This document shows positions 51,287-59,939 of a stretch of DNA of 64,000 nucleotides, one piece after another. A program made the translations under genes and the position numbers. Source of the DNA: Peristeroidobacter agariperforans (lineage in GTDB: Bacteria > Pseudomonadota > Gammaproteobacteria > Steroidobacterales > Steroidobacteraceae); contig NZ_RYFW01000001.1 in NCBI RefSeq assembly GCF_004138335.1, positions 2,997,244-3,061,243 of the forward strand, written 5' to 3'. The notes under the pieces are model-generated. The model did not search any database. It worked only from the letters and a program-made list of their open reading frames with translations, and was not told the DNA's origin. Numbering within the stretch: position 1 is the first letter of the stretch; the number at the start of each line of letters is the position of its first letter.

Positions 51287-53533
51287 ATGGCGTCTGGTCT
51301 GCTGGCGTCCGCCTCGGCGGTCGCGTTGTTCGTGATACCGACACTGGCTGCGGCACAGGCTTCGGGCGAGGGGGCGACTCAGCTCGAAGAAATCATTGTC
51401 ACTGCCACCCGCCGCAGCGAACGTTTGCAGGATGTGCCGCTCAGCATCACCGCATTCTCACAAGACGATCTGACCGCCAAAGGCATCGTCGGTTACGAAG
51501 GACTGGCGAGTGAAACCCCGGGCGTCGTGCTCAACAAGCCCACTGCCAACTTCAACAATTTCACCGCGCGCGGTATCGCCACCAACGGCTACGGCGCGAA
51601 TCTGCAGAACACCGTGGCCATCTATATCGATGAGTTGCCGATCTCGACGATCGGCAACACCACGGTGCTCGATCCGAATCTGTTCGATGTGGAGCGCATC
51701 GAGTTCCTGCGCGGTCCGCAGGGCACATTGTTCGGATCGGGCTCGTTGTCCGGCGCGCTGCGCATTCTCACCAAGAGTCCGGATCTGAGCTCGTTCGACG
51801 CCGCCGCCATGGTCGATACCGGCGTGACCGACGGCGGCTCGCTGCGGCAACGTTATAACGGCATGCTGAACGCGCCCCTGGTCGATGACAAGCTGGCGCT
51901 GCGTGTCGTCGGCTTCTATCGTGACGAAGAGGGTTATCTCGACAACATCGGCACCGGCATCGAGAACTCGAACACGCTGGTCGACTGGGGCGGTCGCGCC
52001 ATCCTGTTGTGGAAGCCTACGGATGCACTGTCGGTTCGCGTGCTGGCTTCGTACGAAGACAGCAATCCGAAGGATTCGTCGCTCACCAACCCCGCGCTCG
52101 GCGAGCGTAAGCGCAACTCGGATCGTCCGGACCTGTTCGTCGGCGAGCTCACCACGTTCAATGCAACGATCGAATATCAGTTCGACGGCGCGTTGCTCAC
52201 CAGCTCCTCGACGTATTCGACCTTCGATCAGAAGTTCTTCGTCGATCTCGCCGGCACGTTCAACGGCGCGATTGCCTTCGGCCTGGACGCGTACGGTTAT
52301 CAGGACACCTTCGTCGAAGAGCTGCGGGTCGCCTCCGATCCTGGCGGCAAGTTCGACTGGGTGATCGGCGGCTTCTTCCTCGACCGGCGTCACGATGTCG
52401 ATTATTTCTATCGCTCCTCGCCCGAGTACCTGGCGGCGCGTGGCATCACCGGGCTGCCCGATGAGTACTACCAGCGCCAATACAACCATGCGCTGTCGCA
52501 CGAGATCGCCGGCTTCGGCGAGCTGACTTATCACATCAGCGATCGGGTCTGGTTGACCGGCGGCTTGCGCTATGGCGGCCTGGATTCGCAGGTATACGTC
52601 GAAGGCGGCTACAACAGCAACTATCTCGGCGCGGCGCTGACGCCCGGATTCTCCGGGCCGCTGGTGGTCGTGCCGATCGCTGCCACGACGGGTGTGAAAG
52701 CGAAAGAGACTCGGCCTTCGTACAAGGTCAGCGCATCGTTCCAGCCGGTGCCGGAAGTGACGACCTATGCAACGGTCTCGACCGGCTTTCGCGCGCCCGT
52801 GGTCAATGGCTTTGCCGGCCGCAGGAGCGTGGTCGATCCCAATGACCTGGTCATTCCGAACGGCGCCGAGACCGACAAGATCCAGAACTATGAGATCGGC
52901 GCGAAGAGCACCTGGTTCAACGGCCGCCTGACCTCCAATCTCGCCGCCTACCTGATCGATTGGAGCGACATCCAGGTGCAGGCCAACCGAGTGTCGGACT
53001 CGGTGCAGTTCGCCACCAACATCGGCGAAGCGCGCAGCAAGGGCTTTGAGTTCGAGATCACGGCGCTGCCGCTGCAAGGCCTGCAAATTGGCGTGAGCGG
53101 CTCGTTCAATCGAGCCCACGTGACGAAGCTGACGCCGCAAGAGGCTGCCGTTTCCGGCGCGGTGCCCGATGCCAGGTTGGCCGCGCCAAAATTTCAAGGT
53201 GCGGCGTATCTGAACTATGGGTTTGATGTCACCGCTGGCGCGCGTGGGTTCTTTGGGGCGGCCTTCCAACATGTCGACTCGTTCCCGAGCTCGTTCCCGC
53301 GGGTTCCTGGCGCGCCGAATCGAGTGCTGCCAACGTATGGATATACGGATAGTTATAACAACGTGAACCTGACACTCGGTGCGAGCCTGGGTCAGCTGAC
53401 GTTGACGACGTACGTCGAGAACCTGTTCAACGACGACTCGGTCACCTACATCCATCCCGAAGCGTTCCTGGCAAGTCGTTTCGGCACCATGCGGCCGCGG
53501 ACGATCGGCCTGCGCGTCAACTACGATCTGTAG
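51287..53533 (+). CDS. TonB-dependent outer-membrane receptor, non-carbohydrate type
   Basis: A 748-residue receptor. A signal peptide ends in LAAAQ and is followed by LEEIIVTATRRSERLQDVPLS, the pattern of receptors linked to siderophore, aromatic, terpenoid or steroid uptake. The barrel ends in RVNYDL. It begins an operon with an MFS transporter, a secreted carboxylesterase and an acyl-CoA ligase, so a hydrophobic ester is a likely cargo. The next gene follows after 10 nt. Confidence 0.92.
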   Translation: MASGLLASASAVALFVIPTLAAAQASGEGATQLEEIIVTATRRSERLQDVPLSITAFSQDDLTAKGIVGYEGLASETPGVVLNKPTANFNNFTARGIATNGYGANLQNTVAIYIDELPISTIGNTTVLDPNLFDVERIEFLRGPQGTLFGSGSLSGALRILTKSPDLSSFDAAAMVDTGVTDGGSLRQRYNGMLNAPLVDDKLALRVVGFYRDEEGYLDNIGTGIENSNTLVDWGGRAILLWKPTDALSVRVLASYEDSNPKDSSLTNPALGERKRNSDRPDLFVGELTTFNATIEYQFDGALLTSSSTYSTFDQKFFVDLAGTFNGAIAFGLDAYGYQDTFVEELRVASDPGGKFDWVIGGFFLDRRHDVDYFYRSSPEYLAARGITGLPDEYYQRQYNHALSHEIAGFGELTYHISDRVWLTGGLRYGGLDSQVYVEGGYNSNYLGAALTPGFSGPLVVVPIAATTGVKAKETRPSYKVSASFQPVPEVTTYATVSTGFRAPVVNGFAGRRSVVDPNDLVIPNGAETDKIQNYEIGAKSTWFNGRLTSNLAAYLIDWSDIQVQANRVSDSVQFATNIGEARSKGFEFEITALPLQGLQIGVSGSFNRAHVTKLTPQEAAVSGAVPDARLAAPKFQGAAYLNYGFDVTAGARGFFGAAFQHVDSFPSSFPRVPGAPNRVLPTYGYTDSYNNVNLTLGASLGQLTLTTYVENLFNDDSVTYIHPEAFLASRFGTMRPRTIGLRVNYDL

Positions 53534-53543
53534 GAGATAAGCA

Positions 53544-54845
53544 TTGTCGACCGCCGCAGCCGCGCGGCCCGACGCACGAGCCTGGTTCGTGCTGGGCATG
53601 CTGTGTTTCGTTTATGTCCTGAACTTCCTGGATCGGCAGTTGCTGTCGATCCTGGCCAAGCCGATCCAGGATGACTTGCACGTGACCGATGGCCAGCTCG
53701 GGCGCATCAGCGGGCTGTACTTCGCACTGTTCTATTGCCTGATCTCGATTCCAGTCGGGTGGCTGGCGGATCGGACCAATCGCGTGCGGGTGCTGTCGTT
53801 CGCGTGCGCGCTGTGGAGTGCGGCGACCGTTGCTTGCGGATTCTCATCGACGTATCCGCAGCTCGTCGCCGCTCGCATGGCGGTCGGCGTGGGCGAGGCG
53901 GGCGGTGTGCCGCCGTCGTACGCAATCATTTCGGACTACTTCGCTCCGGGCACGCGAGGCACCGCACTGGGCCTGTTCAATCTCGGTCCGCCTTTAGGCC
54001 AAGCATTGGGTGTGGCCTTTGGCGCGTCGATCGCCGCCGCTTACAGCTGGCGAAGTGCGTTCGTGGCGCTCGGCGCGGTCGGCGTCGTCACCGCGGTGGC
54101 GGTTTATTTGTTTGTTCGAGAGCCGGAGCGTGGGCGTCTCGACTTCAAGCCCTCCGCCGTGCAGCCATCGATGCCGATAGAGAAGGCGGGATTCTACGAG
54201 ACGGTCGCGATGTTCTTCTCACGGCCGGTGTTGGTGCTCGTGTCGCTCGCTTGTGGAGCGACGCAGTTTGTCACGTATGCCTCGCTGAACTTCACAACGC
54301 TGTTCCTGATGCGCGAGAAGGGCATGACGCTGAACGAAGTGGCGATCTACTACGCGCTGCTCATCGGCATCGGCATCAGCGCCGGGATGTATGCATCCGG
54401 CCGTCTGATCGATAAGTTCGCGCCGCGCGGCAAGGAAGCTTATGCGTTGGTGCCGGCCGTGGGACTGGCGCTGGCAATTCCGTTCTTCATCGGCTTCGTA
54501 TGGGCGCCGACCTGGCCACTGGCGTTGCTGTTCCTCGTCGGGCCGACCTTCTTCAACTATTTCTATCTCTCGCCGGCCGTTGCGCTGGTGCAGGAGGAAG
54601 TGCGGCCGCAGGAGCGTGTGCTGGCAGGCGCGCTGTTGTTGCTCGTCATGAATCTCATTGGGCTCGGGTTGGGGCCGACCTATCTCGGCGCGGTCAGCGA
54701 TCTGCTTCGCGATACCCATCCAAACAACTCGCTGCAAATAGCTTTCTACACGCTCGTGCCTTTCTACGTGCTTGCCGTGGCGATGTTCCTCGGTCTGGCG
54801 CGGAAGTTGAAGCGTGAAGCGGTCTCGACTGGAGACAACCCTTGA
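53544..54845 (+). CDS. MFS transporter, spinster-like
   Basis: A 433-residue protein with twelve membrane helices. It has LNFLDRQLLSILAKPI after helix 1 and AVGVGEAGGVPPSYA in helix 4, features of the spinster/ACS branch that moves lipids, sugars or aromatic acids. The start is TTG 53544 with TAGGAG in front; the upstream gene stops at 53533. Its end overlaps the esterase start (TTGA). It probably carries the acid or ester across the inner membrane. Confidence 0.9.
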   Translation: MSTAAAARPDARAWFVLGMLCFVYVLNFLDRQLLSILAKPIQDDLHVTDGQLGRISGLYFALFYCLISIPVGWLADRTNRVRVLSFACALWSAATVACGFSSTYPQLVAARMAVGVGEAGGVPPSYAIISDYFAPGTRGTALGLFNLGPPLGQALGVAFGASIAAAYSWRSAFVALGAVGVVTAVAVYLFVREPERGRLDFKPSAVQPSMPIEKAGFYETVAMFFSRPVLVLVSLACGATQFVTYASLNFTTLFLMREKGMTLNEVAIYYALLIGIGISAGMYASGRLIDKFAPRGKEAYALVPAVGLALAIPFFIGFVWAPTWPLALLFLVGPTFFNYFYLSPAVALVQEEVRPQERVLAGALLLLVMNLIGLGLGPTYLGAVSDLLRDTHPNNSLQIAFYTLVPFYVLAVAMFLGLARKLKREAVSTGDNP

Positions 54846-56482
54846 AGTCATTTCGTTTGCGTGCCATCGCGTGGAGCGTTGCGGCTTTGTTTGCTCTGCC
54901 TGCGGCTGCCGATCAGGATCCCGTCGTCCGTGCGCCCGCAGGCACGGTGAAAGGCGTAGCGGAAGGCGCAGTGAATGTGTTCAAAGGGATGCCGTACGCG
55001 CAGCCGCCTGTTGGCGTCGCGCGCTGGAAGCCACCCGTTGAGATGCCGGCGTGGGACGGTGTGCGCGATGCGACCAGGTTTGGAGCAGCGTGCATCCAAC
55101 CCAAGGCGCGCTCTGGAAGCATCTACGCCTGGGATCTGGGCGAGGTCAGCGAAGACTGCCTGTTCCTCAACGTTTGGGCGAAGCAGGGTGTCAGCAAGGC
55201 GCCCGTGATGGTTTGGATTCACGGGGGCGCGCTGACGACCGGTTCGGGCGGCGAACCCATGTACGATGGCACGAAGTTCGCGGAACGCGGCGTGGTGGTG
55301 GTATCGATCAACTATCGCCTGGGTGTCTTGGGCTACCTCGCGCATCCTCTGCTGAGCGCCGAATCGAACGGCAACATCTCCGGAAACTACGGTCTGCTCG
55401 ATCAGATCGAAGCGCTGCGCTGGGTGAAGCGCAATATCGCCGCGTTTGGCGGCGACCCGTCGAACGTGACGATTGCGGGTGAGTCGGCGGGTGGTCTGAG
55501 CGTGATGTACTTGATGGCCTCGCCGCCGGCGCGAGGGCTCTTTCACAAGGCCATTGCGCAGAGTGCCTACATGATTTCCACGCCCGAGCTGAAACAAGCG
55601 CGCTTTGGCGAACAGCCCGCAGAGGCTATCGGGGCGCGGATCGCGGCGCCGCTGGGCGCAAATGACTTGGCATCGCTGCGGGCGGTGGATCCGCAAAAGT
55701 TGATCAACGTCGCCGCACAGGCCGGCTATTTCCCGCTCGGCACCATCGATGGCCGCGTATTGCCGCGCCAACTGGTCGACGTGTTCGATCGTGGCGAGCA
55801 GGCGCCTGTGCCGATCATTGCGGGGTTCAACAGCGGCGAGATCCGCTCGCTGCGTTTCCTTGCGCCGCCGGCGCCGAGAAATGGCAAGGCATATCAATTA
55901 CAGATTCGGGATCGATATGCCGATCTGGCCGATGAGTTCCTGCGTCTCTATCCGAGCGCCACGCTCGAAGAAAGTATTCTCGCAACGACTCGCGACGCCT
56001 TGTATGGGTGGACGGCGGAGCGGCTGGTGAGAAAGCAAACGGCGCTGGGACAGCCCGCATTCCTCTATCTTTTCGATCATGGCTATCCGGCTGCGGAACA
56101 GGCCGGCCTCCATGCATTCCATGCCGCTGAGCTGCCGTATGTGTTCGGCACCGCCTCACGCACGCCGCCGCTGTGGCCGAAGGTGCCGTCGACGCCAACC
56201 GAGACGAAACTCTCTGACGCGATGCTGGATTACTGGGCCAGCTTCATCCGCACCACTGAACCGAACGCCGAGAGTCATGCACCTTGGCCGGCGTACGGTT
56301 CGACTCGTGCGTACCTGACCTTTGCCGCCGAACCGCAATCAGCGACGCGTCTCATGCCGGGCATGTATGAATTGAACGAACAGGTCGTGTGCCGGCGACG
56401 AGCGAGCGGCGCCCAGGCGTGGAATTGGAACGTTGGAGTTCTGTCGCCGACACTGCCGCCGCCTGTGGAGGCGTGTCGATGA
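54842..56482 (+). CDS. Secreted type B carboxylesterase
   Basis: A 546-residue alpha/beta hydrolase of the carboxylesterase type B family. A signal peptide ends near ALPAAAD. The nucleophile is S215 in GESAGG, preceded by the FGGDPSNVTI signature; HGGALTTGSG near 126 forms the oxyanion hole, and HAAELPYVFG carries the catalytic His. It hydrolyses carboxylic esters in the periplasm or outside. The start is TTG 54842 overlapping the transporter stop, and its own stop overlaps the ligase start (ATGA). Confidence 0.9.
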   Translation: MKSFRLRAIAWSVAALFALPAAADQDPVVRAPAGTVKGVAEGAVNVFKGMPYAQPPVGVARWKPPVEMPAWDGVRDATRFGAACIQPKARSGSIYAWDLGEVSEDCLFLNVWAKQGVSKAPVMVWIHGGALTTGSGGEPMYDGTKFAERGVVVVSINYRLGVLGYLAHPLLSAESNGNISGNYGLLDQIEALRWVKRNIAAFGGDPSNVTIAGESAGGLSVMYLMASPPARGLFHKAIAQSAYMISTPELKQARFGEQPAEAIGARIAAPLGANDLASLRAVDPQKLINVAAQAGYFPLGTIDGRVLPRQLVDVFDRGEQAPVPIIAGFNSGEIRSLRFLAPPAPRNGKAYQLQIRDRYADLADEFLRLYPSATLEESILATTRDALYGWTAERLVRKQTALGQPAFLYLFDHGYPAAEQAGLHAFHAAELPYVFGTASRTPPLWPKVPSTPTETKLSDAMLDYWASFIRTTEPNAESHAPWPAYGSTRAYLTFAAEPQSATRLMPGMYELNEQVVCRRRASGAQAWNWNVGVLSPTLPPPVEACR

Positions 56483-58071
56483 TCGAAGGGTCCATGCAAG
56501 AGTTCCCGCTGACTCTGGATAAGTTTCTCGATCACGCGGCGAAGTGGCATCCGCGAGCGCAGGTGGTGACGGGACGCGAAGGCGGCCGAGCCGAGCGAGT
56601 GAGCTACGCGGACCTGCGCTCCCGAAGCTTGCGTGTTTCAGCGCTGCTGAAAGATTTCGGCATCGGTTTCGGCGATCGCGTCGCCACGCTCGCGTGGAAC
56701 ACACAGGCGCATGTCGAGGCTTGGTACGCCATCATGGGCATGGGCGCGGTCTGCCACACGCTCAATCCTCGACTTACCGCGGCCCAGCTTGCTTCCATGT
56801 TGTCGCAATCCGCTTGTCGAGTGATATTTGTGAGCGCGGATCTTGCGCCGCTCGCCCAGCAGATCGTCGAGCGTACGTCGACAGTTACAAACATCGTCGT
56901 GATCGACGGCCCGGTGGATGCGTGGCGAGGCGAGCGTTATGGGCCGACGGCGGTCTCGCTGGAAGAGGCGATAGCGACGGTTCGCGATCCGATCGCGTGG
57001 GGCGGCTTTGACGAACGGGCTGCTTCGGGCCTGTGCTTCACCTCCGGCACCACGGGTGCCCCGAAGGGCGTTACGTACACGCACCGCTCCAGCTTTCTGC
57101 ACACGTTGCGTCTGCTTCAGGCAGACGTGCTGGGCATTACTGCTGCCGATAGCGTGCTCACCGTCGTGCCAATGTTTCATGCCAGTGCCTGGGGATTGCC
57201 GTTCGCCGTGCCGGCCGCGGGGGCGAAGCTGGTTTTGCCGGGCCGTCATGCGGATGGTGCGAGTCTGGCGCGCTTGATTGCGGCGGAGGGTGTAACGATT
57301 GCGGTTGGTGTGCCGACCGTCTGGCTGGGGCTGGTCGAACATCTCGAAGCGACGGGCGGCGAGCTGCCAACGCTGAAGCGCATCCTGGTCGGAGGCGCGC
57401 CTTTGCCGCCGGCCTTGATGGAACGTATCGAGCGGCGCCTCGGGGCTGCGTTGCAAACCAGCTGGGGCATGACCGAGCTGTCGCCGTCGGGCACGATGTC
57501 GGCGCCCAATGATCCGAAGCGATCGGCGGCTGTTTCCGGGCGTCCCGCGGTGGGCGTCGATCTGTTGCTGACGGACGCCGATGGGCGAGCGCTGCCGGAG
57601 CAACGGGGTGTGGAAGGGCACCTGCGAGTGCGCGGCGCCAGTGTGATCGAGCGCTATTTCGGCGATGAGCGGCCCGCGACCGATGCCGATGGCTGGTTCA
57701 ACACGGGCGATCTGGCCCGCATCGACGGCGACGGTCAATTGATCATCACCGGTCGCGCCAAGGACCTGATCAAGTCGGGCGGCGAATGGATCAATCCCGC
57801 CGAGATCGAGGCCATCATCGGCCGCCTGCCCGAAGTGGCCCTGGCTGCGGTGATCGGCCGCACCGACCCGAAGTGGGGCGAGCGCCCCGTCCTGCTGGTG
57901 GAACTGCGCGACCATCGGGCAATCACCGATGAGGCGCTGCTCACGTCTTTGCGGGGCCAGGTGGCCCCGTGGTGGATTCCCGATGCCGTGCTCCGCCTGG
58001 CCCGTATGCCGCTGGCGTCGACCGGAAAGATCGACAAGATGCGCCTCAGATTAGAATACGGCGGTGGTTGA
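56479..58071 (+). CDS. AMP-binding acyl-CoA ligase, AlkK-like medium-chain type
   Basis: A 530-residue adenylate-forming enzyme. The A3 loop FTSGTTGAPKG, the A5 motif SWGMTELSP, the A7 motif NTGDLARIDGDG and the A10 lysine in STGKIDK are all visible. N-terminal QEFPLTLDKFLDHAA and LAWNTQAHVEAWYAIMGMGAV resemble AlkK and related medium-chain or hydroxy fatty acid CoA ligases. It activates a carboxylic acid with ATP and CoA. ATG 56479 overlaps the esterase stop, so the acid released by the esterase is the likely substrate. In-frame extension to 56389 is not needed. Confidence 0.92.
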   Translation: MIEGSMQEFPLTLDKFLDHAAKWHPRAQVVTGREGGRAERVSYADLRSRSLRVSALLKDFGIGFGDRVATLAWNTQAHVEAWYAIMGMGAVCHTLNPRLTAAQLASMLSQSACRVIFVSADLAPLAQQIVERTSTVTNIVVIDGPVDAWRGERYGPTAVSLEEAIATVRDPIAWGGFDERAASGLCFTSGTTGAPKGVTYTHRSSFLHTLRLLQADVLGITAADSVLTVVPMFHASAWGLPFAVPAAGAKLVLPGRHADGASLARLIAAEGVTIAVGVPTVWLGLVEHLEATGGELPTLKRILVGGAPLPPALMERIERRLGAALQTSWGMTELSPSGTMSAPNDPKRSAAVSGRPAVGVDLLLTDADGRALPEQRGVEGHLRVRGASVIERYFGDERPATDADGWFNTGDLARIDGDGQLIITGRAKDLIKSGGEWINPAEIEAIIGRLPEVALAAVIGRTDPKWGERPVLLVELRDHRAITDEALLTSLRGQVAPWWIPDAVLRLARMPLASTGKIDKMRLRLEYGGG

Positions 58072-58145
58072 GGCGGAGCGTCGAACCGGAGTGCCTTCGG
58101 ATCGTCCGCGCCGCGAGTGCCGCGAGACGATGGAGGCTTGGAACA

Positions 58146-58895
58146 GTGGCTGTAGATGTGGCTCCGAAGAAAGTGAAGGCCCGGCGCAAGGCGTCGAGCA
58201 AGGCGAAACCGTCCGGCGCGAAGTCCGCCAAGGCGCGCGGCAAGCGCCCGACCAAGGCCGAACAGCGCGCCGAGATGACGGAGCAGATTCTGGACGTTGC
58301 CGAGGATCTGTTCTCCAAACATGGCTTGCACGGCGTCACCTTGAAGGATGTGGCGAAGCAGATCGGCGTGCACCACACGCTCATGAACTATTACTTCCGG
58401 GACAAGAAGAAGTTGTTCGACGCGGTGTTCGGCCGCCGCGCCGTGGTGACGAGCACGCGACGAATGGACGCGCTCGACGCTTACGAGGCGTCGACCAACG
58501 GCAAGCCGACGGTGGAAGGGGCGCTGCACGCGTTCCTCGATACCGACCTGGATCTTTACATCCAGGGCGGCAAGCGCTGGAAGAACTACGGCCGGCTCGG
58601 CGCGCAGGTCGCGAACACGCCGGAGTGGGGCGCCGAGCTGATGGACAAGCACTTCGATCCGGTGGTGCTGAAGCTGATCGGTCTGCTGAAGCGCGCGCTG
58701 CCGCAGTGTCGCGATGAAGATATCTTTTGGGGATATCACTTCGTGACTGGCGCGTTGTTGCTGACGCTGGCGCGCACCGGGCGCATCGACAAGTTGTCCG
58801 GCGGGGTCTGCCAGTCGGAAGATTTCGAGGCCGTGAAGAAACGCATGGCCAGATTCATGGCCGGTGGATTTCTGGCCGTGTGCGGTAGTCAGTGA
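58146..58895 (+). CDS. TetR family regulator with basic N-terminal tail
   Basis: A 249-residue regulator. The HTH is near residues 45-90 (GVTLKDVAKQIGVHHTLMNYYFRDKK), with a helical ligand domain after it. The first 38 residues are almost entirely Lys, Ala, Arg, Ser and Pro, like a histone H1 or AlgP tail, and are absent from typical TetR proteins. GTG 58146 follows GGAGG nine bases upstream. It probably controls the adjacent TBDR-esterase-ligase operon in response to an acyl-CoA or its acid, as many TetR regulators of fatty-acid genes do. Confidence 0.87.
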   Translation: MAVDVAPKKVKARRKASSKAKPSGAKSAKARGKRPTKAEQRAEMTEQILDVAEDLFSKHGLHGVTLKDVAKQIGVHHTLMNYYFRDKKKLFDAVFGRRAVVTSTRRMDALDAYEASTNGKPTVEGALHAFLDTDLDLYIQGGKRWKNYGRLGAQVANTPEWGAELMDKHFDPVVLKLIGLLKRALPQCRDEDIFWGYHFVTGALLLTLARTGRIDKLSGGVCQSEDFEAVKKRMARFMAGGFLAVCGSQ

Positions 58896-58963
58896 AGCTC
58901 TGAGGCCGGGAAAGCTGCGCGACCCAAGGAGCGCGGCTGCGGTCATCTCGCGAGAAGAGGGGA

Positions 58964-59860
58964 ATGGCAATGAGATTGGAATCGCGCGTCGCAATCGTTA
59001 CGGGAGCGGGCGGTGGCCTAGGCCGCGCGCATGCGCTGCTGCTGGCGCGGTATGGCGCCAAGGTCGTCGTGAACGACATGGATCAGGCGGCCGCAACGCG
59101 CGTCGCCGACGAAATCGTCGCTGCCGGCGGCGAAGCGATTCCAGTGGCTGCGTCGGTCACCGACGAGGCGGCGGTTGCCACCATGATCCGCGGCGTGATG
59201 TCGAATTGGGGGCGCGTCGACATTCTCATCAACAACGCCGGCGTCCTGCGCGACAAGACCTTCGCCAAAATGAGCCTCGCGGACTTCCGCCTGGTGCTCG
59301 ATGTTCATTTGATGGGCTCGGTGATCTGCACCAAGGCCGTGTGGGAAATCATGCGCCAGCAACAGTACGGGCGTGTGGTGATGACCACGTCGTCGTCGGG
59401 CCTGTATGGAAATTTCGGCCAGTCCAATTACGGCGCGGCGAAGCTGGCGCTGGTTGGGCTGATGCAAACGCTGGGACTCGAAGGCGAGAAGCACAATGTC
59501 CGCGTCAACTGCCTGGCCCCGACCGCCGCAACTCAGATGACTCATGGCGTGCTCGCAGAGGAAGCCCTGCAGCGGCTCGATCCGAAGCTGGTCAGTCCCG
59601 GGCTGCTCGCGCTGGTCGGAGAGCAGGCGCCGAATCGCGCAATCCTGTGTGCTGGCGCTGGTCACTTTGCTCGCGCGAACATCACGCTGACCAAAGGTGT
59701 GCAGGTCGGCGGAGATGCCGATGCTGGCGAGCAGGTAATCGCGCAGTGGGAGCAGATCGGTGATCGCACCGACGAGCTCGTTCCGGCCTACGGCTTCAAG
59801 CAAGCCGAACGCGAACTGGCTGCCGCCGGCTATGTGGCGGGAGCGATGGCGGACCGATAG
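58964..59860 (+). CDS. SDR family oxidoreductase, HSD17B4-like (3-hydroxyacyl-CoA dehydrogenase type)
   Basis: A 298-residue SDR. It has TGAGGGLGRAHA near the N-terminus, NNAGVLRDKTFAKM, a catalytic Ser in TTSSSG, Y-x3-K in NYGAAK and APTAATQMT. These features match the bacterial relatives of the dehydrogenase domain of human 17-beta-HSD type 4, which oxidises 3-hydroxyacyl-CoA in beta-oxidation of branched or steroid side chains. It follows the TetR gene by 68 nt. Together with the CoA ligase it suggests further breakdown of the activated acid. Confidence 0.88.
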   Translation: MAMRLESRVAIVTGAGGGLGRAHALLLARYGAKVVVNDMDQAAATRVADEIVAAGGEAIPVAASVTDEAAVATMIRGVMSNWGRVDILINNAGVLRDKTFAKMSLADFRLVLDVHLMGSVICTKAVWEIMRQQQYGRVVMTTSSSGLYGNFGQSNYGAAKLALVGLMQTLGLEGEKHNVRVNCLAPTAATQMTHGVLAEEALQRLDPKLVSPGLLALVGEQAPNRAILCAGAGHFARANITLTKGVQVGGDADAGEQVIAQWEQIGDRTDELVPAYGFKQAERELAAAGYVAGAMADR

Positions 59861-59883
59861 CGCCGCGTTCTGCCAAAGAAAAA

Positions 59884-59913
59884 GCCCCGCACGAACGTTG
59901 GCTCGTGCGGGGC
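59884..59913 (-). terminator. Strong terminator at convergent SDR and M6 protease ends
   Basis: GCCCCGCACGA at 59884-59894 and TCGTGCGGGGC at 59903-59913 form an 11-bp perfect stem with an 8-nt loop. On the minus strand the stem is followed by TTTTTCTTT, a classic tail for the protease gene. It also lies 24 bp after the SDR stop and may act both ways. Confidence 0.8.
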
Positions 59914-59939
59914 CTGTACGATCAAATCATTTTGTTACT

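Noticed and set aside
51458-53599. A 713-codon open frame on the minus strand
   Set aside because: It lies entirely opposite the TBDR at 51287-53533, encodes an Arg/Gln/Asp-rich sequence with no family pattern, and is an artefact of high GC codon use.
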